Counted from the first letter of the stretch, positions 16,896 through 27,368 are shown. The stretch is 64,000 nucleotides of DNA from Tenacibaculum larymnensis (GCF_028829235.1 NZ_JAIWJY010000007.1:124001-188000), one strand, 5' to 3'. A program made the numbers and translations. Notes: a model not told the origin generated them from the letters alone.

Positions 16896-17645
16896 CTAAA
16901 ACACTTCTTTTATAATTTTTAAGAATTCTTGCTTTTTTGTTTTAGAAATAGGAATTGTTGTTTGGTTTTGCATTAGTAAAAAATCTCCGTCTTTTTTTAC
17001 AAATTTTTCTAAATAATGAAGGTTTATTAGGTAAGATCTATGACATCTAAAAAATAAATTATTTCCCTGAAGTTGATTTTCAAAGTACGCTAGTGGTTTA
17101 CAAATTAATTCTCTTTCTCTATTTGCTAAATGTACTTTTGTATACATTCCGTCTGCTTCTAAATATAAAATATCTTCATGAGACACAAAAATAATTTCTC
17201 CTGGTACTTCTAAAGCTATTTTATGTGATGATAACGATTGAATGGCATTTTTTAACTCTGAAAATTGTACTGTTACCTTTTTTTGATTGATATTAACCTT
17301 TGCTTTATTCATAGCTACTCTTAACTCTTCTCTATCAATAGGTTTCACCAAATAATCTATTGCCGATAACTTTAACGCATCTAACGCATATTGTTGATAT
17401 GCTGTTGTAAAAATTAATTGAAACTCAATAGGTTCAGAAATAAAGTCTAATATCTCCAATCCAGAGTATTCAGGCATTTCAATATCTAGAAAAACAATAT
17501 CAGGAGTATGCTGATTTATTTCTTTTACTCCATTTAATAGATTATCAGCTGTAATAACACTTTTTATTTCAGGAAAAAACTCTATAAGCATCATTTCCAT
17601 CACACTACGTGCTTTTGCTTCGTCATCAATTATTAACGCTTTCAT
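16896..17645 (-). CDS. LytTR-family response regulator
   Basis: A 249-residue two-domain regulator. The receiver domain (residues ~1-120) has acidic Asp7/Asp8, the phosphorylation site Asp54 in FLDIEMPEYSG, and Lys in YLVKPID. The LytTR DNA-binding domain follows (~145-249), with the typical FFRCHRSYLINLHYLEKF segment. It is phosphorylated by the histidine kinase encoded one base upstream, forming a LytS/LytR-type two-component system. The target genes are unknown. Confidence 0.95.
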   Translation of the reverse strand: MKALIIDDEAKARSVMEMMLIEFFPEIKSVITADNLLNGVKEINQHTPDIVFLDIEMPEYSGLEILDFISEPIEFQLIFTTAYQQYALDALKLSAIDYLVKPIDREELRVAMNKAKVNINQKKVTVQFSELKNAIQSLSSHKIALEVPGEIIFVSHEDILYLEADGMYTKVHLANRERELICKPLAYFENQLQGNNLFFRCHRSYLINLHYLEKFVKKDGDFLLMQNQTTIPISKTKKQEFLKIIKEVF

Positions 17646-17646
17646 T

Positions 17647-20565
17647 TTAAATTCTTTTAATTTTTAGTGTTACTACCGTTCCTATAGCCTTATTATTTTC
17701 TTCAACTTTATCAGTAAACTCAACTGAAATATCAAACAACTTTTCTTTCTTGTATAATGAAACTCTCTCATGAGTGGCGTTCACTGCAAAAGATTTATGT
17801 CCTTGTCTTTTCTTATTGATTTCAGATGATTTTTCTCTTCCTATACCGTCATCTTCTATAGTTACAATTAACACATTACTTCTATTTTTTTTAACTGTTA
17901 TCCATAAATTTCCTTGTTCTTTTTTATGAACAAGTCCGTGTTTTATGGCATTTTCTACAAACGGTTGTAAAAATAACGGTGGTACTTCAAATTGATCTTT
18001 ATTGATGTTCTTATCTACGAAGAAATGAACTTTAAATTTATTCTCAAATCGTAATTGCTCTAACGCTATATAAATTTCAAGTGAATTGAGTTCTTCTTTA
18101 AGCGATATTACATTAACCCTACTATGATTTAAATACATTCTAATCAAGCGAGAAAATTTAACCAAGTAATCGCTTGCTAAATATTTCTCGTTCTTCATTA
18201 CATAGTCTTGAATTGCTCCTAAAGAATTAAATATGAAATGAGGATTCATTTGTGAGCGTAAGTTCTCTAATCGTAACTTACTTATTCTACTATCTAAGAT
18301 CACTTTTTCTAATTCTCGCTCTCCTTCTTTTTCTTTCCATTGCAATTTAATTCGGTAATATATTACTACCGCTAAAACTGATACGAAAAACACAGCTGCA
18401 ATGAACCACCAATTCTCCCAAAAAGGCTTTTGAACAATAATTTTGACACCTTCACTTTCTTTCCCTATACTTCCATCTAAACTTTTGGTTCTAAGTAAAA
18501 ACTCATATTTTCCAGATGGAATTCCAATATACCTAACAACATCATCATTCAATTCAGATGTTTGCCATTCGGTGTTGAAGCCTAAAAGCTTATATTGAAA
18601 AACATTTTTGCTACTAGCTTTAAATCCGTTTGCATTAAAATTAAATGTTATATCATTGGTTTTATAAGGTAGTTCATACTTTGTTTTTATTTCTTGTTCG
18701 TTACCTCCAATTTTAACATTACTTATATAAGCCAATGGAACCGTTTTAGAGTCGTCCATTAAATCTGGAATAGACACATCTATTCTACATAAAAAATTGT
18801 TTCCAGGTATCCATAAATGATTATTTTGAACAACTGGATGTTTAAACTTAATAGCACTTTTATCAGTTAAATTGATTGTTTTTATCAATTTTTTATCTGT
18901 ATCATATCGCTGTACCCCTTTTTCAGTAACAATCCATAGGAAATTATCCTTTCCTAAAATTCCTTTTATTTGAGATTGCAACAATCCTGTTGAATACGTA
19001 ATACTGTCGGTTACTTTTCCTGCTTCTAACCCTAAGATTTTATCTCTTGTAGTTGCCCATATTTTACTATTACTAGTTTGAGTGTATTCAGAAAAAATAA
19101 TAGGTTTGCCTTGGTAACCTATAGGAATAGTTTGTAGTTTCTTATTATAAACTACCGTTCCGTCAATATAAGTTAGGTAAATAAGTTTGTTTTTAGAATC
19201 GTAATGAGTGCTAATAGGTCTTTTACTCTCTAAAACTATGTGTTCTTTATTTTTTGACAGATGCGTATAAATAATAGCATGTCGATACGATAAGCACACC
19301 AACGAATCTTTGCTGATTTGAGCAAAACCTTTAGCAGTAGTAAACTGACTTCCTACATTCGTTACTCCTTTATTCTTTAGATCATAAATATAACTACTCG
19401 TACCGTTGGTACTTAAATAAGCTCTATTGAGTATTTCATCATATTTTATTCTATTTACCGGTCGTTGATTTGATAAATTCGTAATTATATAATCGTTATT
19501 TTGTGTATTATAATCAATCAAATTACCATTTTGAGTACCTAATAACAACCGATTTTTCGCTACAACTTCTATTGAAATAATGTCTTCTTTTATCTCTAAA
19601 AAACTCTTTTTTGTTATTCCTAAACTTGGTACTACAAAAACACCGTTTTGAAGTGTTGTTAACCAATAATTATTTTCATTGTCTTGTAAAACATCGGTTA
19701 TATGATAATCTTCAAAAATCTGTTCAGTATCATTAACTTTTGCTTTTTCAGAGGTTCTATAAATTCCATTTGATGTTAACAACCAGTTTTCTTGAAATTT
19801 CTTTGTATTGTATACTTGAGCTTTCTGAAAACTATTTGGAAGTTTTATAGAACTAATTTCTCTCGTATGAATATTGATTGAAAATGCTTTTGAGACATTA
19901 CTTTCTAATTTAACAACAATCTCATCAAACCACTGAAACATCTGAAAATTTCCTTTATTTAAAGAAAACTTTTTTTTATTAAATTTTACTTTTTTAAAAA
20001 CTGATCCCCCATCTTCTTCATAAACATGAGTAATGGTATTTGTTTCTTTTAAGTTATAGTAAAAAAAACCGTTTTCAGATTTTGCTATTTTAGAAACTTC
20101 AGCATTTAAATCTTTTTTTACCGCCCCTGTTTTTTTGTCTATCTGAAAACTCTTCCTCTGAGATATAAAAAAGATATCGTTATTCAAAACCATTAAATGA
20201 GCAAAAGTTCCTTTTAACTCATCAGAAAAGTCTTTAAAAAGCTGTAACTCTTTATTTACAACTTTATAAATATGTCCTGAAATTGTAGAACACCATATTT
20301 GTCCCTCTTCATCAATTTGTAAATTGAATATACTTTTAGTAGTTGCTATCGGATTTTTTACCTTAATAAACCTTTTACCGTTATAGTAAAACAAGCCTTG
20401 TTCTGCACCAACCCAAACAAGGTTATCTTTATCTTGAATAATATTAAAATTAGCCAGAGAAGCTAGACCATCATCCGAAGTAAATTGCGTATAAAAAGGC
20501 TCTTGTGAAAAAACATTTTCAAAGAAAAGAAATACGAAAACAAGTATGCAAAAAGTTTTTTTCAC
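17647..20565 (-). CDS. Hybrid-architecture sensor kinase with two-component-regulator propeller and LytS-type kinase
   Basis: A 972-residue membrane sensor. Order: signal peptide (CILVFVFLFFENVFSQ); a periplasmic propeller of Reg_prop repeats (~25-610; units such as DNLVWVGAEQGLFYYNGK and DNENNYWLTTLQNGVF); a Y_Y_Y domain (~620-700; GKYEFLLRTKSLDG); one membrane helix near 715-738; a His_kinase domain with His776 in MNPHFIFNSLGAIQD; and a HATPase with PFVENAIKHGL and IEDDGIGREKSS. This layout matches Bacteroidota sensors related to glycan-utilisation hybrids, but without a fused regulator. Its partner is the LytTR gene 1 base downstream. The signal sensed is unknown. Confidence 0.94.
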   Translation of the reverse strand: MKKTFCILVFVFLFFENVFSQEPFYTQFTSDDGLASLANFNIIQDKDNLVWVGAEQGLFYYNGKRFIKVKNPIATTKSIFNLQIDEEGQIWCSTISGHIYKVVNKELQLFKDFSDELKGTFAHLMVLNNDIFFISQRKSFQIDKKTGAVKKDLNAEVSKIAKSENGFFYYNLKETNTITHVYEEDGGSVFKKVKFNKKKFSLNKGNFQMFQWFDEIVVKLESNVSKAFSINIHTREISSIKLPNSFQKAQVYNTKKFQENWLLTSNGIYRTSEKAKVNDTEQIFEDYHITDVLQDNENNYWLTTLQNGVFVVPSLGITKKSFLEIKEDIISIEVVAKNRLLLGTQNGNLIDYNTQNNDYIITNLSNQRPVNRIKYDEILNRAYLSTNGTSSYIYDLKNKGVTNVGSQFTTAKGFAQISKDSLVCLSYRHAIIYTHLSKNKEHIVLESKRPISTHYDSKNKLIYLTYIDGTVVYNKKLQTIPIGYQGKPIIFSEYTQTSNSKIWATTRDKILGLEAGKVTDSITYSTGLLQSQIKGILGKDNFLWIVTEKGVQRYDTDKKLIKTINLTDKSAIKFKHPVVQNNHLWIPGNNFLCRIDVSIPDLMDDSKTVPLAYISNVKIGGNEQEIKTKYELPYKTNDITFNFNANGFKASSKNVFQYKLLGFNTEWQTSELNDDVVRYIGIPSGKYEFLLRTKSLDGSIGKESEGVKIIVQKPFWENWWFIAAVFFVSVLAVVIYYRIKLQWKEKEGERELEKVILDSRISKLRLENLRSQMNPHFIFNSLGAIQDYVMKNEKYLASDYLVKFSRLIRMYLNHSRVNVISLKEELNSLEIYIALEQLRFENKFKVHFFVDKNINKDQFEVPPLFLQPFVENAIKHGLVHKKEQGNLWITVKKNRSNVLIVTIEDDGIGREKSSEINKKRQGHKSFAVNATHERVSLYKKEKLFDISVEFTDKVEENNKAIGTVVTLKIKRI

Positions 20566-20582
20566 AAATTTAATATTACTTT

Positions 20583-20622
20583 AAAAAGGCGGCTATGCAA
20601 TAATACGCAAAACGCCACCTTT
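20583..20622 (-). terminator. Possible terminator upstream of the sensor kinase
   Basis: On the minus strand AAAGGTGG pairs with CCGCCTTT (one G-U), with a smaller inner stem TGCG/TGCA, and a T run follows. It would end transcripts from the lipoprotein gene and decayed peptide gene before the sensor kinase starts at 20565. Confidence 0.5.
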
Positions 20623-20835
20623 ATTGACAACTGTTCTTAGTTTAAAATTCATTAATTAACTCCTATTATAATCAATTTATAACCATTGAATGACTTTTCA
20701 ATACTAACTTTTTTTAACCAATAAAATTTACCTCTAAAAATTAATGGTATAAATAGAAATTTATGAACCGTATGAGTGTGTCTTTTTTTATTATCCTTTT
20801 TTTAAAATAAAGTTTCATTGTTCTAAACAACATAA

Positions 20836-21028
20836 TTAAGTATAAGAAACTCTAGAATAACTTCCTTCTACAACTTCATCATCACCTGATTATATATCTG
20901 AAAATAAATCAATTGTTGATTCAGTAAATTCATTTATTTTTAATTTCCTTTTTTTAGCTGAGTTTACAGTCGACTTCAGTAATAAAATTAATAATAGAAC
21001 TATATTTATTATACTTTTAAATTCTCAT
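20836..21028 (-). pseudogene. Decayed small secreted-peptide gene (frameshift plus internal stop)
   Basis: Read on the minus strand, an ATG at 21028 is followed by one extra base (21025), after which a continuous frame gives a hydrophobic signal-like segment (SIINIVLLLILLLKS) and a charged tail (KRKLKINEFTESTIDLF). A TAA at 20890-20892 interrupts this, yet the same frame continues for 17 more residues (SGDDEVVEGSYSRVSYT) to a stop. Correcting the frameshift and the stop would yield a ~63-residue exported peptide. It starts 17 bases behind the lipoprotein gene at 21045. The rest of this gene-poor stretch (20623-20835) shows nothing else. The call rests on composition only. Confidence 0.45.
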
Positions 21029-21044
21029 AGTAATTATTATTTCT

Positions 21045-21551
21045 TTAATCTTCTGTGTATGCCCCACTATATTCTCCTTTAAATACAACACCATCAAGTC
21101 TTTTATATAAATATCTTAATTTGATATTGTCCTCAGTTAGTTCAACAACTTTAACATATCCTTCTGTAGCTTTTTTACTGTCAACATTATTTGACCTTAA
21201 GAGTTGAGAACTATTTACTACTCCTAAATAATAATGAGACTCAGGTATTTCTACAAAGTAGTCTACATCCATTGAAATATCAGTTTGTTTAATTCCTTCA
21301 AACTCCATTTTGGCACCAGAACCTAATGGTAGTTGGGTTAATTGATTTTTTGTTAATGAATGTAATAGTAATGCAATATCTCCCTGAAAATCATAGCTTA
21401 CATTTACTAGTTGAATTCCATATTCATCCTGCCCAAAACTCATAGTATTATTATAAATTTCTTGTACTTGGGCTTGTTCTTCTTCAGAACAAGAGGTTAA
21501 TCCTATTAGAAATAAGAATACTACCATTAATAATTTGTTTCTTTTTTTCAT
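21045..21551 (-). CDS. Small lipoprotein of unknown function
   Basis: A 168-residue protein with a lipoprotein signal: a Lys-rich start, a hydrophobic core LLMVVFLFLIGL and lipobox LTSC, with Cys21 as the lipidation site. The acidic residues after the Cys (SEEEQAQ) fit a surface or outer-membrane lipoprotein of Bacteroidota. The mature part is beta-rich (IQLVNVSYDFQGDIALLLHS, KLRYLYKRLDGVVFKGEYSG) with no named domain. It is followed closely by a broken small-peptide gene. Confidence 0.85.
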   Translation of the reverse strand: MKKRNKLLMVVFLFLIGLTSCSEEEQAQVQEIYNNTMSFGQDEYGIQLVNVSYDFQGDIALLLHSLTKNQLTQLPLGSGAKMEFEGIKQTDISMDVDYFVEIPESHYYLGVVNSSQLLRSNNVDSKKATEGYVKVVELTEDNIKLRYLYKRLDGVVFKGEYSGAYTED

Positions 21552-21637
21552 TTTGTTTATTTAGTTAAACTTGTTGTATTTTTTGAGAAAACTCTGTCAA
21601 TTGGTGTGAGTTTTATGACACAAGTAAGTTGTTAATT

Positions 21638-22945
21638 TTATTTTATATCACATTTACAATAACCTCCATAAGGTGCTCCTCCAGTTCGGCTAATTCCATT
21701 AAAATAAACTTCTCCGTATTTTCCGCCTCCTGTATAATCTCTTCGTAAAATAAACTGTTGTAACATACACTTTCCATCAGAATTTTCCTGAACTACAACA
21801 CCTACTACCCATTGGTACAAAGGAACTCCTGTTACTTTATGCTTTACTGTTGACCATCTATTCGAAGTAACATATTGTCTTAAGTTCTTCATACTTGTTT
21901 TGCTGTAATAAGCATTTAAACCTTTGGTAGCAATTCCTATCAAGCTACTGTTTAAGTTACCTTTAGTTGGCATTTTTACTTTAGTTAATGCATCTCTTTC
22001 CGAATCTTTACGTAATTCTTCAAAAAGACCAAAGGTTGTTTTTTCAGTTAACTCAACATTTTTATAATATTTCTTAATTTTTTCTGGGTCTTTAGCAGCA
22101 ATCACAAACTGTTTTGGTTGTGCATTATTCATCCACTTGTGACCTTCATTGTCGTTTTTGTGATATACTTCAGCTCCAATTAACAATACACCTGGCTCTA
22201 ATAAAAGTACATTTGCATTGGTCCATTCAGGTCCGCCTCCCATTCCAAATTGAAACTGAATATTTCCTTTATCGGCAGATTTTCTATAATTTTCTAGTAC
22301 TACTCCGTATCTTTTTTGATCTGGAGTAAAAAACGCGCTTAACTGATATGTTGTTGGATCATATTCTATAGAAAAACCTTCATAAATATCTCCTGGGTTA
22401 CTATCAAAATGACTTGATGGATTTCTAACAAAGTATTGTGATAAATGGTAGTAACCAGACAGTTCCATCTTATCAGAAAAACCACCATCATAAGCAGGTA
22501 ACTTTTTAAACTTTGTTCTGTTTAATACATAAATTTGATTGTCTTTAAATTTATCATTTTCACTACTTTCTATAGGTGAAGGAATTTCACTCACAACCGT
22601 TCCTTTACTATTTTCTTTAGCTAACAAAGCTTTTTTTTCCGCTGCTTGTTTTTGTTGATATTCTTTATACTTTTTAAAATAAAAATCTTGCTTTTGTTTA
22701 TCGTTAGGATATTTTTTAGCTAGTTCTTTTTTAAACTCTTCGTCTGAATACTCATTTGTATTAGATGTTGAATTAGTATCTGAACTTGTAGTTGATTTTT
22801 CTATTGATGAAGAAGCTTTCTCTTCTATTTTTTTTGTTACTTTTTGCTTAGCTTTTTTTAACATGTTACCAAACTGAGCATTAGCTGTTTGATGAAACAA
22901 AAAACTAGCGAAGAATAAACAAACTAATATTGTATATTTTTTCAT
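21638..22945 (-). CDS. Secreted protein of unknown function
   Basis: A 435-residue protein with a Sec signal peptide (ILVCLFFASFLFHQTANAQ). A low-complexity linker rich in Lys, Ser and Thr (residues ~30-75) is followed by a charged helical stretch and a long beta-rich domain. The central region includes the KLPAYDGGFSDKMELSGYYH segment and FQFGMGGGPEWTNANVLLLE. The C-terminus has FNGISRTGGAPYGGYCKCD, with two Cys close to the end. I do not recognise the family. It lies between a small lipoprotein gene and an ASH/LRR lipoprotein gene on the same strand, with 86-base gaps, which suggests a cluster of envelope proteins. Confidence 0.85.
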   Translation of the reverse strand: MKKYTILVCLFFASFLFHQTANAQFGNMLKKAKQKVTKKIEEKASSSIEKSTTSSDTNSTSNTNEYSDEEFKKELAKKYPNDKQKQDFYFKKYKEYQQKQAAEKKALLAKENSKGTVVSEIPSPIESSENDKFKDNQIYVLNRTKFKKLPAYDGGFSDKMELSGYYHLSQYFVRNPSSHFDSNPGDIYEGFSIEYDPTTYQLSAFFTPDQKRYGVVLENYRKSADKGNIQFQFGMGGGPEWTNANVLLLEPGVLLIGAEVYHKNDNEGHKWMNNAQPKQFVIAAKDPEKIKKYYKNVELTEKTTFGLFEELRKDSERDALTKVKMPTKGNLNSSLIGIATKGLNAYYSKTSMKNLRQYVTSNRWSTVKHKVTGVPLYQWVVGVVVQENSDGKCMLQQFILRRDYTGGGKYGEVYFNGISRTGGAPYGGYCKCDIK

Positions 22946-23031
22946 TTCTATTATTGTTTTTATACTGCTAGAAGCTACCTGCTTTTTACACAGGTAACTT
23001 TCTTGAATTACTATTTAAAAGAAAATGTTTT

Positions 23032-25194
23032 TTATTGACATGCAACTGTACTCCAAGAAGCTCCAGATGGCTTAGCCCATTGATTTGCTGTGGTATTCGG
23101 TGGATTTAAAGGGTCAAACCCAGCATCATGTTGAATACAAGTTAAGTTAGAGTTCCAATCTGCAACCATGTAAAGAAAATTTACATTATTACCATTTGCA
23201 ACATTTAAGCTTGATAAGTTGTTATATCTAGCATGTAAACTATTAACTTTTGGATTGCTAGAAATATCTATACTTGTTAAATTGTTGTTGTAAACAACCA
23301 AAGTTCTTAAATCTGGATACATAGATACATCTAACGAACTAATTTGATTATGCTCTAAGTATAAAGTTTTTAAACTATTTGCAGTTGTTGGTAATACTAG
23401 TGTTGAGATATTATTATCTCCACACTGAAAGTTCCCTAAACTTGAGTGGTTTGTTAAATCGATTGAACTTATATTGTTCTGCTGAATTAATACAGTTTGT
23501 AAAGCTGTATTAGCTGAAAGATCTAAAGCTGTTAAACTATTTCCTCTCAAGGTTAATCTTGTTATTGCTGTATTCTGACTTAAATCTATACTTGTTAACG
23601 AATTATTCATAGCATGAAACTCTGTAATATTCACAAAAGCCTCTACACCTGTAACATCTGAAATACTTAACCCATCAACACGAATTAAACCTGAGTATGT
23701 CTGAGCTTCTGACACTTGAATTTCACTATCTCCATTAGTATTAATAGCGTTATTAGCAACTAAAGCCGTTTTAAAATTAGCATCTGGTATATTTACAATA
23801 GTACCTGTTGCGGCTTGCAACCCCTTCCCATTAATAATAATAGCATAACTCGGTTTTGTAGGATCATTACTTTCTACAACTATCATTGCCTGCTTTTGTC
23901 CTTCAGATTGTGGTGTAAAACGTGCTGTTACCTCATAAAAGCTATTAGGAGCAATCGTTTGTGGTGCAGATACATTTACCAAAGTAAAGTTATTAGCATT
24001 GGCTCCGCTCATTCTAATATTACTTACCTCTAAATTTCCTTGACCATTATTCTGAATAGCAAAAGTTAAATCATTTCCAGAGTTCCCTACAGTAACATCA
24101 CCAAAGTTCAATCCTGTTTCACTAAAAGCAATTGCAGGTTGTGCTGGCGCTGTTCCTGTTCCATTCATTGGTAAAAACACTTCATTTTCACTAGAGTTAT
24201 TAAAAAATCTAATAGATGCTGAAGCAAATCCTTGTGAACTTGGCGTGAACTTAACTTCAAAAGTATATGTATCACCTGGAGCAATAGTTCTTATTAATGA
24301 ACTTGTTCCTCCTATTACTGTAAAAGATGATGATGAACTACCTCCTATAATATTCACATTAGTAATCTCTAAATCTGTATTTCCTGTATTAGAAACTGTA
24401 ATATTTTTAGATAAGTCTTCACCTACTTCAACATTCCCAAAACTTATAGGTGATTCACTAAACTCTATAACTGACATAGGTGTTGCTGTAGCTTTACCGC
24501 TTAAGGCAATGGCTTTAACTCCTGCATTAGTTGTCACCTCTAAACTTGCTGTTTTTTCTCCTACATTGGTTGGCTCAAATACTACCGTAATGGTTTTAGT
24601 TTCTCCTGCAGCTAAAGTTTCTGTTGTTGCTGAAGTTGAAAAGTTAGCAGCATTGGTCCCTTTTATTTCAAAGCCTGTAATTTCTAAGTCTGCATCTCCA
24701 CTATTAGTTATAGTAAACGTAGCGTCTTTTGTTTGATTAATCTCTACGTTTCCAAAAACCAAAGCCGTTTCACTTAAATCAACACCTGGTAATGGTTTTG
24801 GTTTTGCAATTCCTGTTACTTTTACTTCTTTTTTCCCAATATTAGTCGTAATTTCTAAGATAGCCTTTTTTTCTCCTTCTGTTAAAGGAGCAAAGGTAAT
24901 TTCAAAAGTATACGATTCTTCCTTTTTAATTACTTTTGGTACTGCACTAGTTGAAAAATCAGCAGCATTTGTTCCTTTTAATACAAATTCATCTATTTCT
25001 AAATCTGAACCTCCCTCATTTGTTACTTTAAACGAATAGTTAATAGTTTGTTCTACTTCTACTGCTCCAAAATCCTTTTCTATATCAGTAATAGAAAACT
25101 CTGCTGGAATAATTTCTTCATCCTTATCACAACTTGTGATACTTACAAGTACAAAAAGAATAGCACTTGCATACATGTTAATTTTTTTTCTCAT
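23032..25194 (-). CDS. Surface lipoprotein with four ASH (choice-of-anchor D) domains and leucine-rich repeats
   Basis: A 720-residue protein. The signal ends in a lipobox (VSITSC, Cys22), followed by the acidic DKDEEI typical of surface-exported lipoproteins in Bacteroidota. Four Ig-like ASH/choice-of-anchor-D repeats span ~30-460; each begins with a phrase like FGNVEINQTKDATFTITNSG and includes TDLEITNVNI-type strands. A leucine-rich-repeat solenoid follows (~470-680: LTSIDLSQNTAITRLTLRGN and similar), then a Cys-containing cap near CIQHDAGFDP. It probably acts in adhesion or partner binding. No type IX sorting domain is seen, which fits a lipid anchor. Confidence 0.92.
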   Translation of the reverse strand: MRKKINMYASAILFVLVSITSCDKDEEIIPAEFSITDIEKDFGAVEVEQTINYSFKVTNEGGSDLEIDEFVLKGTNAADFSTSAVPKVIKKEESYTFEITFAPLTEGEKKAILEITTNIGKKEVKVTGIAKPKPLPGVDLSETALVFGNVEINQTKDATFTITNSGDADLEITGFEIKGTNAANFSTSATTETLAAGETKTITVVFEPTNVGEKTASLEVTTNAGVKAIALSGKATATPMSVIEFSESPISFGNVEVGEDLSKNITVSNTGNTDLEITNVNIIGGSSSSSFTVIGGTSSLIRTIAPGDTYTFEVKFTPSSQGFASASIRFFNNSSENEVFLPMNGTGTAPAQPAIAFSETGLNFGDVTVGNSGNDLTFAIQNNGQGNLEVSNIRMSGANANNFTLVNVSAPQTIAPNSFYEVTARFTPQSEGQKQAMIVVESNDPTKPSYAIIINGKGLQAATGTIVNIPDANFKTALVANNAINTNGDSEIQVSEAQTYSGLIRVDGLSISDVTGVEAFVNITEFHAMNNSLTSIDLSQNTAITRLTLRGNSLTALDLSANTALQTVLIQQNNISSIDLTNHSSLGNFQCGDNNISTLVLPTTANSLKTLYLEHNQISSLDVSMYPDLRTLVVYNNNLTSIDISSNPKVNSLHARYNNLSSLNVANGNNVNFLYMVADWNSNLTCIQHDAGFDPLNPPNTTANQWAKPSGASWSTVACQ

Positions 25195-25376
25195 GTGTGT
25201 TTATTTTTCTGATTTATTTTTTGTGCTTCCTTATAGTTATAAAGCACTTCTCCCTTATATTGGAAGTAAAATTACACACAGGATACCTCTTACAGTGAAA
25301 AAACTGCTGAAGTGATTTTATCTTTTTCTAAAACACTTTTTTTTTTTTCTAAAACACCTAATATCTATTTAAAAGC

Positions 25377-25406
25377 AAAAAAGCCCGTCAAATGACGAGC
25401 TTTTTT
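25377..25406 (-). terminator. Rho-independent terminator after dnaK
   Basis: The hairpin AAAAAAGC-C-CGTCA / TGACG-A-GCTTTTTT has one mismatch and a two-base loop. It lies 55 bases beyond the dnaK stop on the minus strand. The rest of the 266-base gap before the ASH/LRR gene holds no other feature I can see. Confidence 0.85.
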
Positions 25407-25460
25407 ACATCTATAGTCCTAATAAAACTTGTAATGCTTTTTAGGATAATACAATCAAAT

Positions 25461-27368
25461 TTATTTTACTTCTTCGAAGTCTACATCTTCTACATTATCT
25501 CCTCCTTCAGCTGAAGTTCCTGCATCTGCGCCACCTTGTGCACCAGCTCCGTTAGCTTGTGCATCTTGTTGTGCTTTATACATTTCTTCAGAAGCTACTT
25601 TCCAAGCTTCATTAATCTTTTCCATTGCTGCATCAATTGCATCAAGATCTTTAGATTCGTGTGCTTTCTTTAACTCTTCTAAAGCAGCTTCGATTGGTTC
25701 TTTTTTATCAGCTGATAATTTATCTCCAAATTCTTTTAATTGCTTTTCTGTTTGGAAGATCATAGAGTCTGCTCCATTTACTTTTTCAGCAGTTTCTTTT
25801 GCTTTCTTATCAGCATCAGCATTTGCTTCTGCTTCTTGCTTCATCTTTTGAATTTCTTCATCAGATAACCCTGAAGAAGCTTCAATACGGATATCTTGTG
25901 ATTTACCAGTTGCTTTATCTACTGCAGACACTTTGATGATTCCGTTTGCATCAATATCAAAAGTTACTTCAATTTGAGGAACTCCTCTTTGTGCTGGTGG
26001 GATATCAGTTAATTGGAAACGACCAATTGTTTTGTTATCTGCCGCCATTGCTCTTTCACCTTGTAATACGTGAATATCTACCGATGGTTGATTATCTACT
26101 GCTGTAGAGAACACTTGTGACTTTTTAGTTGGAATGGTTGTATTTGCTTCGATTAACTTTGTAAATACATTACCCATAGTTTCAATTCCTAATGATAAAG
26201 GTGTTACGTCTAATAATAATACGTCTTTTACATCACCTGTTAACACTCCTCCTTGAATTGCTGCTCCTAAAGATACAACCTCGTCTGGGTTTACACCTTT
26301 ACTTGGCGCTTTTCCAAAGAACTTTTCAACCGCTTCTTGAATTGCAGGAATACGAGTTGAACCACCTACTAAAATTACTTCATCAATATCAGATGTTGAT
26401 AAGTCAGCATTTTTTAATGCTGTTTGACATGGATTTATAGTTCTTTTTACTAAATCATCAATTAATTGCTCAAACTTAGCTCTACTTAACGTTCTTACCA
26501 AGTGTTTTGGTCCACTAGCTGTAGCTGTAATATATGGTAAGTTTATTTCTGTAGAAGTTGTACTAGATAATTCAATCTTAGCTTTTTCAGCAGCTTCTTT
26601 TAAACGTTGTAATGCCATAGGATCTTTACGTAAATCCATGTTTTCTTCAGCATTAAACTCATCTGCTAACCAGTTAATGATCTTTTCATCTACATCATCA
26701 CCTCCTAAGTGCGTATCTCCATCAGTAGCTAATACTTCAAATACTCCGTCTCCTAATTCTAGGATAGAAACATCATGTGTACCTCCACCAAAGTCAAATA
26801 CTACTATCTTCTTATCTTCACTTGCTTTATCTAATCCATAAGCTAATGCTGCTGCAGTAGGTTCGTTGATGATACGACGAACTTTTAATCCAGCAATCTC
26901 ACCTGCTTCTTTTGTAGCCTGACGCTGTGCATCGTTAAAGTATGCAGGCACTGTAATTACAGCTTCAGAAACTCCCTGACCTAAATAGTCTTCAGCAGTT
27001 TTTTTCATTTTCTGTAATATCATTGCAGAAATTTCTTGAGGCGTATACATACGATCATCAATCTTTACTCTTGGTGTATCGTTGTCTCCTTTTACAACAT
27101 CGTAAGGAACTCTATCTGCTTCTTTTTGAGACTCAGAATATTTATTTCCCATAAAACGTTTAATAGAATAAACTGTTTTAGTTGGGTTAGTTACTGCTTG
27201 ACGTTTTGCAGGATCACCTACTTTACGCTCACCTCCTTCAACAAACGCTACAATAGAAGGAGTTGTTCTTTTTCCTTCAGCATTTGGAATTACTACCGGC
27301 TCATTTCCTTCCATCACAGACACACATGAGTTCGTAGTACCTAAATCTATACCTATAATTTTACTCAT
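25461..27368 (-). CDS. dnaK: Chaperone DnaK (Hsp70)
   Basis: A 635-residue Hsp70. The ATPase domain begins [20 protein letters not shown] and includes [20 protein letters not shown], the phosphate loop [15 protein letters not shown] and [12 protein letters not shown]. The substrate-binding domain ([16 protein letters not shown]) and helical lid follow. The C-terminus is a Gly/Ala-rich tail ending in EDVDFEEVK. It folds and protects proteins with DnaJ and GrpE, neither of which is adjacent. The gene is alone between terminators, with a TGACA-type palindrome upstream that may serve heat-shock control (inference). Confidence 0.99.
   Translation of the reverse strand: MSKIIGIDLGTTNSCVSVMEGNEPVVIPNAEGKRTTPSIVAFVEGGERKVGDPAKRQAVTNPTKTVYSIKRFMGNKYSESQKEADRVPYDVVKGDNDTPRVKIDDRMYTPQEISAMILQKMKKTAEDYLGQGVSEAVITVPAYFNDAQRQATKEAGEIAGLKVRRIINEPTAAALAYGLDKASEDKKIVVFDFGGGTHDVSILELGDGVFEVLATDGDTHLGGDDVDEKIINWLADEFNAEENMDLRKDPMALQRLKEAAEKAKIELSSTTSTEINLPYITATASGPKHLVRTLSRAKFEQLIDDLVKRTINPCQTALKNADLSTSDIDEVILVGGSTRIPAIQEAVEKFFGKAPSKGVNPDEVVSLGAAIQGGVLTGDVKDVLLLDVTPLSLGIETMGNVFTKLIEANTTIPTKKSQVFSTAVDNQPSVDIHVLQGERAMAADNKTIGRFQLTDIPPAQRGVPQIEVTFDIDANGIIKVSAVDKATGKSQDIRIEASSGLSDEEIQKMKQEAEANADADKKAKETAEKVNGADSMIFQTEKQLKEFGDKLSADKKEPIEAALEELKKAHESKDLDAIDAAMEKINEAWKVASEEMYKAQQDAQANGAGAQGGADAGTSAEGGDNVEDVDFEEVK

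Noticed and set aside
24245..24736. A 163-codon plus-strand open frame inside the ASH/LRR gene
   Set aside because: It is an antisense shadow of the Ser/Thr-rich ASH repeats; composition mirrors the coding strand and there is no promoter.
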